Shown here one piece after another: positions 8,381 to 16,936 of a stretch of 64,000 nucleotides of DNA (position 1 is the stretch's first letter; each line of letters begins with the position of its first letter). Source of the DNA: Cyanobacteria bacterium TGS_CYA1. Its GTDB lineage: Bacteria; Cyanobacteriota; Vampirovibrionia; Obscuribacterales; Obscuribacteraceae. The stretch spans positions 58,210-122,209 of the forward strand of contig JAHCIQ010000010.1 in the NCBI GenBank assembly GCA_026129135.1, written 5' to 3'. Under the pieces are notes generated by a model. That model was given only the letters and a program-made list of their open reading frames with translations, was not told where the DNA came from and did not search any database. The position numbers and the translations under genes are program-made.

Positions 8381-8743
8381 TTGCAACTAGACAAAAGAGT
8401 TCTGATCGCTTATGCGCTCGCCATAGGTTTTGCGCTCCTGCCACTTGGTTCCATCGCTCAAGAAGATGCTCCAGATCCAGGCGCTGTGCCTGGGGCTAAA
8501 TCGACTATTCTGGACAAATTGAAAGATAAATCGCGCCAGCCGCTCAAAGTCGAGCCCGAACAGAGCAAATCACATGTCATGTCAGTTCGTGACATGTTAT
8601 TTGAACGTCAGGTGGAGCACGAAAAAAATCTTATCCACAAATTTTTGCTTGGCGTTGCCATCATGTTTTCTATAATCGCTACTATTTTATTCGTCAGTCT
8701 TCCGCCTCAAGATGCCGACAAGCTCAAGGCTAAAACCAATTAA
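8381..8743 (+). CDS. small membrane protein with signal peptide and C-terminal membrane segment
   Basis: A TTG start at 8381 is set by AGGGGAG about 7 bases upstream; the nearby ATG at 8361 runs into a stop after a few codons. The 120-residue product has an N-terminal hydrophobic segment (AYALAIGFALLPLG), a charged middle rich in Lys and Glu, and a second membrane segment (LLGVAIMFSIIATILFVSL) near the C-terminus. It is first of a tight run with the 60-aa membrane protein (starts at the next base) and the TPR protein. Family not recognised. Confidence 0.65.
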   Translation: MQLDKRVLIAYALAIGFALLPLGSIAQEDAPDPGAVPGAKSTILDKLKDKSRQPLKVEPEQSKSHVMSVRDMLFERQVEHEKNLIHKFLLGVAIMFSIIATILFVSLPPQDADKLKAKTN

Positions 8744-8926
8744 ATGTGGCTCGAGAGTATATTGATGTTCGTTATTGGTCTTGTGTGCATCGGTGGTGGT
8801 GGCATACTGGCAAAACAGTCTTTTGAAGACGCCAAAAACGTTTTCGAATCACTAATTTTTTCTATGGGAATCGTGATGTTGGGATTTCTTTTGTGTTTGT
8901 GGTCTATAATCGGACCTCCAGGTTAG
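8744..8926 (+). CDS. 60-residue two-helix membrane protein
   Basis: ATG at 8744 directly follows the stop of the previous gene, which suggests translational coupling. The product has two hydrophobic segments (SILMFVIGLVCIGGGGIL and SMGIVMLGFLLCLWSII) joined by a short acidic loop, DAKNVFES. No known family is recognised. With the preceding membrane protein and the following exported TPR protein it could form a small envelope complex; this is inference from spacing only. Confidence 0.6.
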   Translation: MWLESILMFVIGLVCIGGGGILAKQSFEDAKNVFESLIFSMGIVMLGFLLCLWSIIGPPG

Positions 8927-8944
8927 ACACACAGGAGATTGATA

Positions 8945-9568
8945 ATGCGAACCGTTGCCCGGGCAGTTATTGCTGTAACCGCCATTTCTCTTTGTTTGGG
9001 CTTTGCGCCGACCTCTGCTAAAGACAGTGACGGTCGGGCAGGCAACTGGAAAAAAGGCACCCAGGGGGCGCCCAATCTCGAAAAAGCTCGCAAACTGGCA
9101 AAGGAGAAACCACAAAGCGCCGATGCCCACAACGACCTTGGCTGGGCTTTACGTCAGAACGGCAAATTGAAAGAGGCTGAAAACGAGTTACGCAAAGCAC
9201 TAGAGCTAGATGACACTATCGCCTATGGACATTCGAATCTGTCTGTCGTTTTACTCGATACTGGCAGACCCGACGAGGCTGTCAAAGAAGGACGAAGAGC
9301 TTGCGCCATAGACGAAAAACAAGCTATTTATCACGTCGTTCTGGGCAATGCTTATGCTGCCAAAAAAGATTTCGATAAAGCTGCCAACGAATATAATTAC
9401 GCCATCAAGTTAAAACCAGATTATGAAAATGCTTTCTATAATCTGGGTCGCATACTTTACGAACAGGGCAAAAAGGCTGAAGCTGGATCCGTTCTTGGCG
9501 AAGCACTCAAGCTTGATCCCGATGATGGTCGCGTGCTTGAGATTCTGGATAAATTAGTCGGAACCTAA
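8945..9568 (+). CDS. exported TPR protein
   Basis: AGGAG seven bases before ATG 8945 makes this the start rather than the TTG at 8939. The 207-residue product has a signal peptide (VIAVTAISLCLGFAPTSAK) and then about four TPR units, seen as repeated A-x-x-x-L-G-x-x-L/Y patterns (DAHNDLGWAL, AYGHSNLSVVLLDTG, IYHVVLGNAYA, AFYNLGRILYEQG). TPRs mediate protein contacts. Third gene of the small operon that begins at 8381. Confidence 0.8.
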   Translation: MRTVARAVIAVTAISLCLGFAPTSAKDSDGRAGNWKKGTQGAPNLEKARKLAKEKPQSADAHNDLGWALRQNGKLKEAENELRKALELDDTIAYGHSNLSVVLLDTGRPDEAVKEGRRACAIDEKQAIYHVVLGNAYAAKKDFDKAANEYNYAIKLKPDYENAFYNLGRILYEQGKKAEAGSVLGEALKLDPDDGRVLEILDKLVGT

Positions 9569-9577
9569 ATTTTCTGG

Positions 9578-10990
9578 CTAGCTCGCCTGAGGTTCTTCCA
9601 CCTTAGTGCATTGCTCCAGTCTTGCTAATAGTTCTTTAGCCGACTGTAAGCGCATTTTGCAGTCCAGATGCATCAACTCGCAAACCAGGTCATTTATTTT
9701 TGGATCGATTGCGGGCAAGCTGTCTTTTATCTGTGCCACTGCCAGTGGTGTGGGATCTTTTCCGGTCAAAAGAAAAGTTATCACTGCGCCTACCGAATAC
9801 AAATCGCTTTGAATATTGGCTCTGCCAGAAAATTGTTCGGGGGAAATATAAGATGGTTTGCCAACAAGCGTTCCTGTGACGGTGCCAAGAAACTCGTTGG
9901 CTGAGCCGAAATCGATTAAGACCAGACTGCCTCGAATATCTAGTACCAGATTTTCTGGTGTGAGGTCACGGTGGATTACAGGCGGATCTTGAGCATGCAG
10001 ATAGTCCACAACTTCGGCTAATTGTTTGACCCAAGTGAGAGTTTGTTTCTCTGATACAGCTCCTTTATCGTTTATGTAATTGCGCAAATTGACGCCGTTC
10101 ACTCGGGCAAGAACCATGTATTGGCGATTATTCTCGACGAAATAGTCAATTACTTTAGTGATTTGCGGGTGTTCGAGTCCTGCCAGAATCAAGGCTTCGC
10201 GCTGGAACAATTCGTATGCTTTTTCGCGCACATTTTCTTTGGACGATGGTGGCACTACTGCTTCTTTTAAAATCGCTGGCGTTTTGCCCTGCCATTGACA
10301 CAAATAAATTGCAGACCAACCTCCTGCTGTCAGAGGCTGAACCACGGTAACTCTTCCGTCTTGTAATTGGGTTCCGGGGCTCAAAGGAGTAAAAGGAGTT
10401 GTAGACAATCGTCTATGTGCTTCTTCCAGCCAGAGCGATGTGAAACTGGTTTCGGAGTCTTTCATTTCATGGCGTGCACCAGTAATTTTTTCTGCCAGGG
10501 CAAGGAAGCTCTGGTCTTTGGTCCATTTGTTCGCCCAGAGTGAAATCGCTGAAACCAGTTTGTCTTTGTTCTCATATGAGAGTAAGTCGAGATTGAGCTT
10601 GTATGGCTTCTTGTCTTTAAAAACGAATTGAATAGTGTTACCTTCGACGGTGATTTTTTCAACCTGGCTCCAAAAAATAGTCTGGTCATTCTTGTTTGAT
10701 TTATCCGGCAGCATCAGTCCCGAATCGGTCAGAATGAGCCTGGTTTCTCGATTTTGCAAATAACGCTGAAAAGAAATATAAAAGCCTGTAAGGAAAGTGA
10801 AGGCTGCAATCAAAATCAAAAAACTTACCACTGGAGAAACAACGCCATGAGTAAGTAAAGGAAAAACAATCGGCAATGGCGCTATAGCCAAGGTGACTGC
10901 AATTCCAAGAACGGCTCTGCGCTTGCTTTTGTGCGATAACTCGCTTTCGTATTTTATGACAGTGTTGCGAGTGGACAATTCGTCCGCCAT
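9578..10990 (-). CDS. membrane-anchored Ser/Thr protein kinase (catalytic motifs intact)
   Basis: ATG 10990 is preceded by GAGGT at good spacing and gives 470 residues; the longer frame to 11035 would overlap the upstream gene. Two N-terminal membrane segments (about 24-72) are followed by a small beta-rich domain resembling a bacterial PH-like domain (RLILTDSGLML to KLNLDLL), then the linker FTSLWLEEAHRR and a C-terminal Hanks-type kinase. The kinase has the Gly loop TAGGWSA, lysine in AILKEA, HRDLTPEN, DFG in LIDFGSAN and a SPEQ segment. Third gene of an AAA ATPase - kinase - kinase operon; expected to be active. Confidence 0.88.
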   Translation of the reverse strand: MADELSTRNTVIKYESELSHKSKRRAVLGIAVTLAIAPLPIVFPLLTHGVVSPVVSFLILIAAFTFLTGFYISFQRYLQNRETRLILTDSGLMLPDKSNKNDQTIFWSQVEKITVEGNTIQFVFKDKKPYKLNLDLLSYENKDKLVSAISLWANKWTKDQSFLALAEKITGARHEMKDSETSFTSLWLEEAHRRLSTTPFTPLSPGTQLQDGRVTVVQPLTAGGWSAIYLCQWQGKTPAILKEAVVPPSSKENVREKAYELFQREALILAGLEHPQITKVIDYFVENNRQYMVLARVNGVNLRNYINDKGAVSEKQTLTWVKQLAEVVDYLHAQDPPVIHRDLTPENLVLDIRGSLVLIDFGSANEFLGTVTGTLVGKPSYISPEQFSGRANIQSDLYSVGAVITFLLTGKDPTPLAVAQIKDSLPAIDPKINDLVCELMHLDCKMRLQSAKELLARLEQCTKVEEPQAS

Positions 10991-11006
10991 AGTACTACCT
11001 CTAGTA

Positions 11007-13109
11007 TCACGCCAGATCGCGCATGCGAATATCAATTACCTCGTGCGACATGATTGCTTTGAGCTGCTCTTTTACGTCTTGTGCGGTTGCGGGTCTCTGA
11101 TCAGCTTCAAAGGCCAATAATCTGTTAATAAGTTCTTTCAATCTGGATTCTGGATCTGCGCCAGTGACAATAATTTCTCCTCCGCTAAGCGGAGTGGGAT
11201 CCTGACCGGTAAGCAAGAACTTTAAAATGGCGCCCATGGCATAAAGGTCAGATCTGGTGTTGGGCTCCCCTCTGAATTGCTCAGGCGGAGTATAAGAAGG
11301 TCTGCCTGCAATATTGGTAAATGCGGTGGAATTGGCTACGCGTGCAACATCAAAATCGACCAGTTTGACTTTGCTATCAAAACCTAGTATCAAATTGTCC
11401 GGTGCAAAATCGCAGTGCAGTACGGCTGGTTCGCGCGTATGAAGGTATTCTAGAATTTCGCACATCTGTAGACCTAATTCACAGATGCGATTTACTTCCA
11501 TAGTTTTTTCTGGCGTGACTAATTCGCGCAGAGTTTTACCCGATATATATTCGAGAACCAAATATGCTCTGCCATTTTCGATAAACGATTCGTGCAGATT
11601 GACTATACGCGAATGATCTAGTGACGACAAAATTTCAGCGGCTCGCTCAAATTTCATGGTCGCCTCCTGTACGATGCGAACATCGGCATATTGTGGAAGA
11701 ATCAGTTCTTTTATTACTTTTGGAGTTTCTTGACCTTCTTCGCTCACAAGATAAGTGGTTCCCTGACCGCCATAACCAAGTACGCGCACAACTTTGTATT
11801 TGCCATTGCCCACACTTTGTGCGCCGTCGCAAATCGATTTTTCTTCCTCTTTTGTGGCTTCTTTGTGCTGCTGACTTTCTTTGAGCCACAGCTCGGTGAA
11901 CTGAATATCGGTGATACTGGTTGTGGTGCGCAAGAATTCTTTGTTGAACTTGGCGTTGGTGGCATAACGCTCTATCAGGCGTAAAGCCTTTTGTCTTGTT
12001 GGCAGGTCTGGAATCCGGCTCAGTTCTATTTTGATTTGCTCGTCTGCGGGCGACTTGTCTGTCATATCGCGCAGCAAGATTACATCGCCCTCGAGCGGAT
12101 CTTCGGTTTCGTCATGTTTTTTTAGATGAACATCGGTGATTTCTTCCCAGGGAATGAAGTCCATTCCAACGCCCACAGACTTCGTTCCAATAAAAACGTA
12201 AGTGTGCGAAAAAATTCTTATACCTGGCACGATTACGCCAAAGACAAGCACAAGAGCGGTCCATAAAACAGTCAAAATCGGCACTGCCATTTCTTTCAAA
12301 ATTGTGAATGCTGTGTGTAACATCAACATATATGGATTTGTTGAGCCCGCGACAACAGGCGCTGCCTGGTCGGGTGTAAGGGGTGCGATACCCTGGAAAA
12401 CTGTGGTGTTGAGCCAGGCGACAAATAAAATTACTGCCCAGGCGATCATATAAACGATCCAGAAAAAGCGTTCGTTCGACTTAATAAGATTGACCACACC
12501 GTCTTCGAATTGTGAGTGTTTTAACTCGCAATTAACGACATCTTCGTCTTGTGCTTCAAGCAGAAATTTGAGCAGACCGCGCGCTTCAAGCGGTATAACA
12601 TCGGAGTAAGTTATCTTGCAATCTGGTTTCAGATTCTTGAGCTTTGCCAGAAACATTCGAAGTTCGTCTTCTTTGAAGTCTTCCACTGGAAGATAGCTGC
12701 ACTTGCGGTCTGAAGTTGAAATGAATATTTCTTCTTTGAAGTCGTTGAATTTATTAGCTTCAATTGCGCCGATCTCTTCGATTAAGTCAATATCTATGGG
12801 CTTCTTCATTCGTCCGCGAAGTATCTGGCGACCGACAATTCTATAAGTGTCGGTCAGGAGCGTGATTAAAAGTGCCAGAGGAAAAACAATAAAGGCATGC
12901 CAGACATACTTGTAAAAGAAGAAGGGTATGAAACCCACGTTTACGCAGACAAGAAGAAGACTTCCTAGAAGCGGTATTATATTTGGTATCAGCCATACTG
13001 GCGATGACAAAAGAAGCAGTCTTATTTCAGGAAGATATCGAATCGGACGCAGCTCGAAGTCTGGCTTTTGGGATTTCTTGAAATTTCTGAAATTTCTGAA
13101 AGTTCTCAT
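11007..13109 (-). CDS. membrane Ser/Thr kinase-like protein with altered HRD and DFG motifs
   Basis: 700 residues. Membrane segments lie in the first 100 residues and again near 220-310. A PH-like region comes next (HTYVFIGTKSVGVGM, IPWEEITDVHL), then the linker FTELWLKESQQH shared with the neighbouring kinase, and a C-terminal kinase domain. The Gly loop GYGGQGT and lysine VIKEL are present, but the catalytic loop reads HCDFAPDN instead of HRD and the metal motif reads DFD instead of DFG. The catalytic and metal Asp remain, so it may be a weak kinase or a pseudokinase scaffold. Its start overlaps the AAA gene stop by 4 bases. Confidence 0.87.
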   Translation of the reverse strand: MRTFRNFRNFKKSQKPDFELRPIRYLPEIRLLLLSSPVWLIPNIIPLLGSLLLVCVNVGFIPFFFYKYVWHAFIVFPLALLITLLTDTYRIVGRQILRGRMKKPIDIDLIEEIGAIEANKFNDFKEEIFISTSDRKCSYLPVEDFKEDELRMFLAKLKNLKPDCKITYSDVIPLEARGLLKFLLEAQDEDVVNCELKHSQFEDGVVNLIKSNERFFWIVYMIAWAVILFVAWLNTTVFQGIAPLTPDQAAPVVAGSTNPYMLMLHTAFTILKEMAVPILTVLWTALVLVFGVIVPGIRIFSHTYVFIGTKSVGVGMDFIPWEEITDVHLKKHDETEDPLEGDVILLRDMTDKSPADEQIKIELSRIPDLPTRQKALRLIERYATNAKFNKEFLRTTTSITDIQFTELWLKESQQHKEATKEEEKSICDGAQSVGNGKYKVVRVLGYGGQGTTYLVSEEGQETPKVIKELILPQYADVRIVQEATMKFERAAEILSSLDHSRIVNLHESFIENGRAYLVLEYISGKTLRELVTPEKTMEVNRICELGLQMCEILEYLHTREPAVLHCDFAPDNLILGFDSKVKLVDFDVARVANSTAFTNIAGRPSYTPPEQFRGEPNTRSDLYAMGAILKFLLTGQDPTPLSGGEIIVTGADPESRLKELINRLLAFEADQRPATAQDVKEQLKAIMSHEVIDIRMRDLA

Positions 13110-14467
13110 TTGCTGCTTTCCACTGGATCGGAAAGCGTAAATCCAAGCAATTTTTTAGTCATCAAGCCACCGACAAAAATCAATTCGTGCATGGCTTCGT
13201 CCATATGTTTTTCTTCTATTGCAATAGGGCTTCCTTCGGGAGCCGCAAATAAAGCCGCTTTGCGCAACAGCTCGCTTATAAAGGCGCCACTTGCGCCTTT
13301 GGTTTGACGCACATATTTTTCCATGTCGTCCATTTTGACCACAAGACCTTCGCTGTATAAATCGAATAATCTTCTGCGACATTCTGTGTCTGGCAGCCCG
13401 ATTTCATAAGCCTGGTCAATTCGTCCTGGTCTTGATGCCAGCGCCGGTTCCAATATATCCGGACGGTTGGTAGTAAGCAAAAACAACACGTCGTTGTCGT
13501 CGCTCAAGCCATCCATTTGATTGAGCAATTCAAACAAAAGCGGTGTGGAGACTGTGTTATGGCTGCGGTCCTCGGCAATGAGATCGATATCTTCGATGAT
13601 AATCATAGCTGGCTGCAACCAGCGTGCAATTTCGCTTGCACGTTCAATCAAGCCAAGACCCTGACCGGTAAGTAAAATGACTGTTCGCTCTTCCATCGCT
13701 TTGGCAAGATACATTGCGGTCATCGTTTTTCCCGTTCCGGGTGGTCCATGGAAAAGCACGCCACGCTTCAGTCTGCGCCCGGCTTCAAGCATCGCCTTGC
13801 TGTGTCTGCTTACTTCGATTGTTTGGCGCTCTATTCGTTGCAAAAGACCATTTGGCAAAATGATTTTTTCGCGCGGAACATCAGGCAAAGTTTGAAAATT
13901 GATTTTGTTGCCGCCGTCTTTGCCGTCAAGTGAAAGTATTTTTCCTCGATAAACGTTATGAGTAGTGAGTTTTGACCGAATATCTTCCATGAAAGATTCG
14001 GCTTTTTCTTTTGTTTTTGCCATCACTTCCAGTATCACTTTATTATCGCCAAGACCAAAACTCGCTTCGTCTGCACGAAGCACAACGATTAATTTTTCGG
14101 TGTCTGACTTATGGAAATAGAGCGCTTTTTCTACACACGAGATTACTTTGCCGCTTTCGAGCGTAAAAGTCATATATCTCACGGGTGCAATTTTTGCACC
14201 GCTAAAACCAAAAAAGCTTGCAAGCGAACGTGTTGCAACAAGTTCTGAAAGAGTCGAGGTCTTAAAAGAGAAGACGCTTATTCCGCCCTGCCAGCCAAGC
14301 ATTTCCTGGGTACCTTTTCGTTCTGCAAAATAGGCGTCGAGGGCCAGCTGAACATTGACGTGATTATAAGACGCAAATTCCTGAGTCAAAATGGGCAGAT
14401 CGGTCGGATCTACGTCAAAATGATTTCTAATTCTGTCTCGAAGGCTCTTTTTAGCCCAAAAAACCAT
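13106..14467 (-). CDS. AAA+ ATPase (BCS1/CDC48-like core)
   Basis: 453 residues. A non-ATPase N-terminal region of about 200 residues has no recognised domain. Walker A is GPPGTGKT (241-248), Walker B is IIIEDID (289-295), sensor 1 is TTNRPD with N334, and SRPGRID supplies arginine residues 346 and 349. A helical lid follows. There is no FtsH-type peptidase domain and no membrane segment. First gene of a three-gene operon with two membrane kinases (4-base overlap with the next), so it may remodel a substrate under kinase control. That role is inference. Confidence 0.88.
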   Translation of the reverse strand: MVFWAKKSLRDRIRNHFDVDPTDLPILTQEFASYNHVNVQLALDAYFAERKGTQEMLGWQGGISVFSFKTSTLSELVATRSLASFFGFSGAKIAPVRYMTFTLESGKVISCVEKALYFHKSDTEKLIVVLRADEASFGLGDNKVILEVMAKTKEKAESFMEDIRSKLTTHNVYRGKILSLDGKDGGNKINFQTLPDVPREKIILPNGLLQRIERQTIEVSRHSKAMLEAGRRLKRGVLFHGPPGTGKTMTAMYLAKAMEERTVILLTGQGLGLIERASEIARWLQPAMIIIEDIDLIAEDRSHNTVSTPLLFELLNQMDGLSDDNDVLFLLTTNRPDILEPALASRPGRIDQAYEIGLPDTECRRRLFDLYSEGLVVKMDDMEKYVRQTKGASGAFISELLRKAALFAAPEGSPIAIEEKHMDEAMHELIFVGGLMTKKLLGFTLSDPVESSK

Positions 14468-14623
14468 AACGTCCCCAACTAGATGCCGGCTTCGAGCTTC
14501 CGTTTAGTACATACCAAGATAGATAGTATTAAAAACTCGGTGTAACGGAGGGTGTAACAGAGAACAAAACAGCGGGAATAACATTGAGGTAAGCTTTGTT
14601 TGCCTGCCCAAAGGAGGTCTGTT

Positions 14624-15010
14624 GTGAACCAAAAGATTTTGGCGCTGCTGGTGCTTTTGGCAGTTTTGAGTCCTGCGGCTTACGGCGAACAGGATGGAGA
14701 CGTGACGATTAAACGTAACCCAGACGGAACAATAGAGACCTACGACTCGCAAGATGGTCCGGCTTCGTCTGGAGAAGGCCAGAGCCGGGGCCCAAGGCCA
14801 GTGCACTCCTATACTAAAAAGACTTCTGATGGCATTCACTTCAAGCGCAATCCCGATGGTTCTATCGAAACCTGGGAAGACGACGAACCCATGCCGCGCG
14901 CGCACTCAGGCGCAGGCACGAGTAAAGCAAAGAAAAAATCTGTAGCTAAAAATACAGCCGCAAAAAAAACAGTCGTTCAGAATACTTCTGTCAAAAAGAA
15001 AACAAAGTAG
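14624..15010 (+). CDS. small secreted protein with two KRNPDG repeats and lysine-rich tail
   Basis: AAGGAGG six bases before GTG 14624 fixes the start, giving 128 residues. A signal peptide (ILALLVLLAVLSPAAYG) is followed by two copies of a short unit, IKRNPDGTIETY and FKRNPDGSIETW, separated by a Gly/Ser/Pro-rich stretch. The C-terminal 35 residues are mostly Lys, Ala, Thr and Val. The basic tail could bind nucleic acid, LPS or cell-wall polymer; this is speculation. Monocistronic, divergent from the AAA operon. Confidence 0.75.
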   Translation: MNQKILALLVLLAVLSPAAYGEQDGDVTIKRNPDGTIETYDSQDGPASSGEGQSRGPRPVHSYTKKTSDGIHFKRNPDGSIETWEDDEPMPRAHSGAGTSKAKKKSVAKNTAAKKTVVQNTSVKKKTK

Positions 15011-15018
15011 CAAGTTTT

Positions 15019-16665
15019 CTAGGCCTTGCGCTCGAATACCTTAACGCCAGTTTTAAAAACAATTTGAATTTTAGAATGCAATTGTTCTACTTTGCTCTGG
15101 ACTTGATTAGATTCAAGCGGAATATCTGGTTCGCCGGGCTTCAAATCGTCTATTAACGAAGCGTCGGCAAGAATCAAATCTGCTTTTTGTCCTACTTCAA
15201 TTGTGCCTTTTCTATCGCCTTCAAATTTTGCAGCACTTTCGCTCGAATAGTGCAAAGCTTGTTCGAGAGCTAATCTTTGACTGGATTCTCTAGCGTGGGT
15301 AGCAATATAAATTGCATAAAGCATGCTTTCGGGCATACCATCAGTGCCAAAAAGCATCGGCACTTCAGCATCTGAAATATCACTCAATGGACAGATTCTA
15401 TCCACGCGGTTATCGAGCCGGTCTTTGTATTTCAAGTCGAGCAAAAAATTCGGTTGGGGAACAACGTGCACATTGTGTTTTTTCGCCAGTGCGATCATTT
15501 CCTGGGCTGGAAGTTCGAAGTGTTCGATCCTGAAGATAATTTCACGAATACTTTGATATGGTTCTTCCGCCCTATTTCTAATCATGGTCAAAATGCGCTC
15601 AATGCCGCGATCGCCAATGGCATGCAGAGCTATCGAATGTGATTCGAGTGTGTCTTCAGCAAAAAATATTGCATCCTCAATATCTTCGTCTGTATCGAAA
15701 ATCAATCCGCAAGTGGGACAATCTGAATAATTATTGCTTAAATGTGCTGTTCTAGAACCAAAACTGCCATCAGCAAAAAGCTTAAGTCCAAGTGTCCTCC
15801 ACCAGTCTATTTGCTCTACAAGCCCTTGTTCTTGCCAGTCTTTCCACACTTCAATAAGTTCACTTGCGACCTTGTGGCGCAAATAAAATCGCGTTATGGG
15901 AAAGTCGAAATTATATATTTCTCTCCAGTTCTTCCGTACTTCCAATATTGTTTTGAAACTATCGATATCCAAAGCAAGCAAGTCGTGCAGGGTCGTTGTG
16001 CCAATAGAAAAGCTGTGCCAGAGTGACTTTTCGATTGTCTTTTTGAGCATGTCCTGATTCTCTCCGATGAGAATTGACAATACTTCAAAACCATAAGCTT
16101 CAGCAAAACTGCCATCGTCTTTTAAATAACCAGGAATAGAGCGGTCTTTTGTCATCGTCCTCATTCGCTTCAGAACTGAGCTAGTTACGATGCCACTATG
16201 AAAAGACGCATCATAAACACAAACATTTCGCTCTGCAAAAATACTGTCGAGCAAGCTTGCATCAACACCAGAAACAGACGATGAATCAAGATCAAGAAAG
16301 AGCATTGCGCTATTTGTCTCAGCCTTGTTCGCAGCTTTCTTAAATGTCTCTATCACCTGGTCTTTGTTGAGCCCTATCAAACTTATCGGCTCGAGCGCAC
16401 CAAGCATCGAATAAAAGAGTGGATGCATATGAGCGTCGGTCAATCCGGGCAAAAGGGCGCCACCGGTAATAGTGGCAATATCTTTGTAGTCTATTCCGCT
16501 TGCATCCAGCTCGGAGTTTCTTTTGCTTGAAGAAAATATTTTTGCGATCAGTCCAGTGTTTGTGTCGACCAGTATCTCGATTCCCTCCTTGAAACGCTCT
16601 GGATAAGGAAGAAAAACCAATTCGGGCGCAAATAGCAAATATCTGGTGTCGGATTTTGATTTCAT
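15019..16665 (-). CDS. amidohydrolase family protein (YtcJ-like, Amidohydro_3)
   Basis: 548 residues. The metal-binding HxH is in GLTDAHMHPLFY near residue 80, later histidines are in ALHAIGDRG and RIEHFE, and the catalytic Asp region is MLFGTDGMPES. The C-terminal beta segment KGTIEVGQKADLILAD is typical of amidohydrolases. There is no signal peptide. Family members hydrolyse amide or ester bonds in small molecules such as N-substituted formamides; the substrate here is unknown. Convergent with the small secreted protein gene, 8 bases away. Confidence 0.88.
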   Translation of the reverse strand: MKSKSDTRYLLFAPELVFLPYPERFKEGIEILVDTNTGLIAKIFSSSKRNSELDASGIDYKDIATITGGALLPGLTDAHMHPLFYSMLGALEPISLIGLNKDQVIETFKKAANKAETNSAMLFLDLDSSSVSGVDASLLDSIFAERNVCVYDASFHSGIVTSSVLKRMRTMTKDRSIPGYLKDDGSFAEAYGFEVLSILIGENQDMLKKTIEKSLWHSFSIGTTTLHDLLALDIDSFKTILEVRKNWREIYNFDFPITRFYLRHKVASELIEVWKDWQEQGLVEQIDWWRTLGLKLFADGSFGSRTAHLSNNYSDCPTCGLIFDTDEDIEDAIFFAEDTLESHSIALHAIGDRGIERILTMIRNRAEEPYQSIREIIFRIEHFELPAQEMIALAKKHNVHVVPQPNFLLDLKYKDRLDNRVDRICPLSDISDAEVPMLFGTDGMPESMLYAIYIATHARESSQRLALEQALHYSSESAAKFEGDRKGTIEVGQKADLILADASLIDDLKPGEPDIPLESNQVQSKVEQLHSKIQIVFKTGVKVFERKA

Positions 16666-16936
16666 GGCGTAATAAGCTTAACAGCTTTCGCTTGGTCTTC
16701 AACTCACTTGCATGATATGTGCTGAGCGTGCCCTTTATTTTTTTCGTCTGTCGTCCAGGCCCTGTACTTCAGACGAAAATGATTAAAGACCCCTCTGCTG
16801 TTGAGAGATTTTAGGCGGCTTTTAAAACTGGTCCAGCCCGAACACACAGAAAAAGTAAATCCAAAGTAAAAGGACATGGCACTTACCAAACCATGTCCTT
16901 TCTTCTTTGCACCGGAGGGTCCAAGGAAATCCGTTT
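16666..16936. other. intergenic region, terminator only
   Basis: About 270 bases between the VIT/VWA stop and the amidohydrolase start. Apart from the hairpin at 16869-16901 I see no gene or RNA. The promoter of the amidohydrolase should be here, but no clear consensus boxes were found. Confidence 0.4.
16869..16901 (-). terminator. intrinsic terminator of the VIT/VWA gene
   Basis: A perfect 11-bp stem (AAAGGACATGG at 16869-16879 with CCATGTCCTTT at 16891-16901) and an 11-base loop. On the minus strand it is followed by TTTACTTT. It lies 36 bases beyond the stop of the VIT/VWA gene, as expected for its terminator. Confidence 0.65.

Noticed and set aside
16704..16889. 61-codon minus-strand frame upstream of the amidohydrolase
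   Set aside because: Overlaps the terminator hairpin of the VIT/VWA gene and has no ribosome site.
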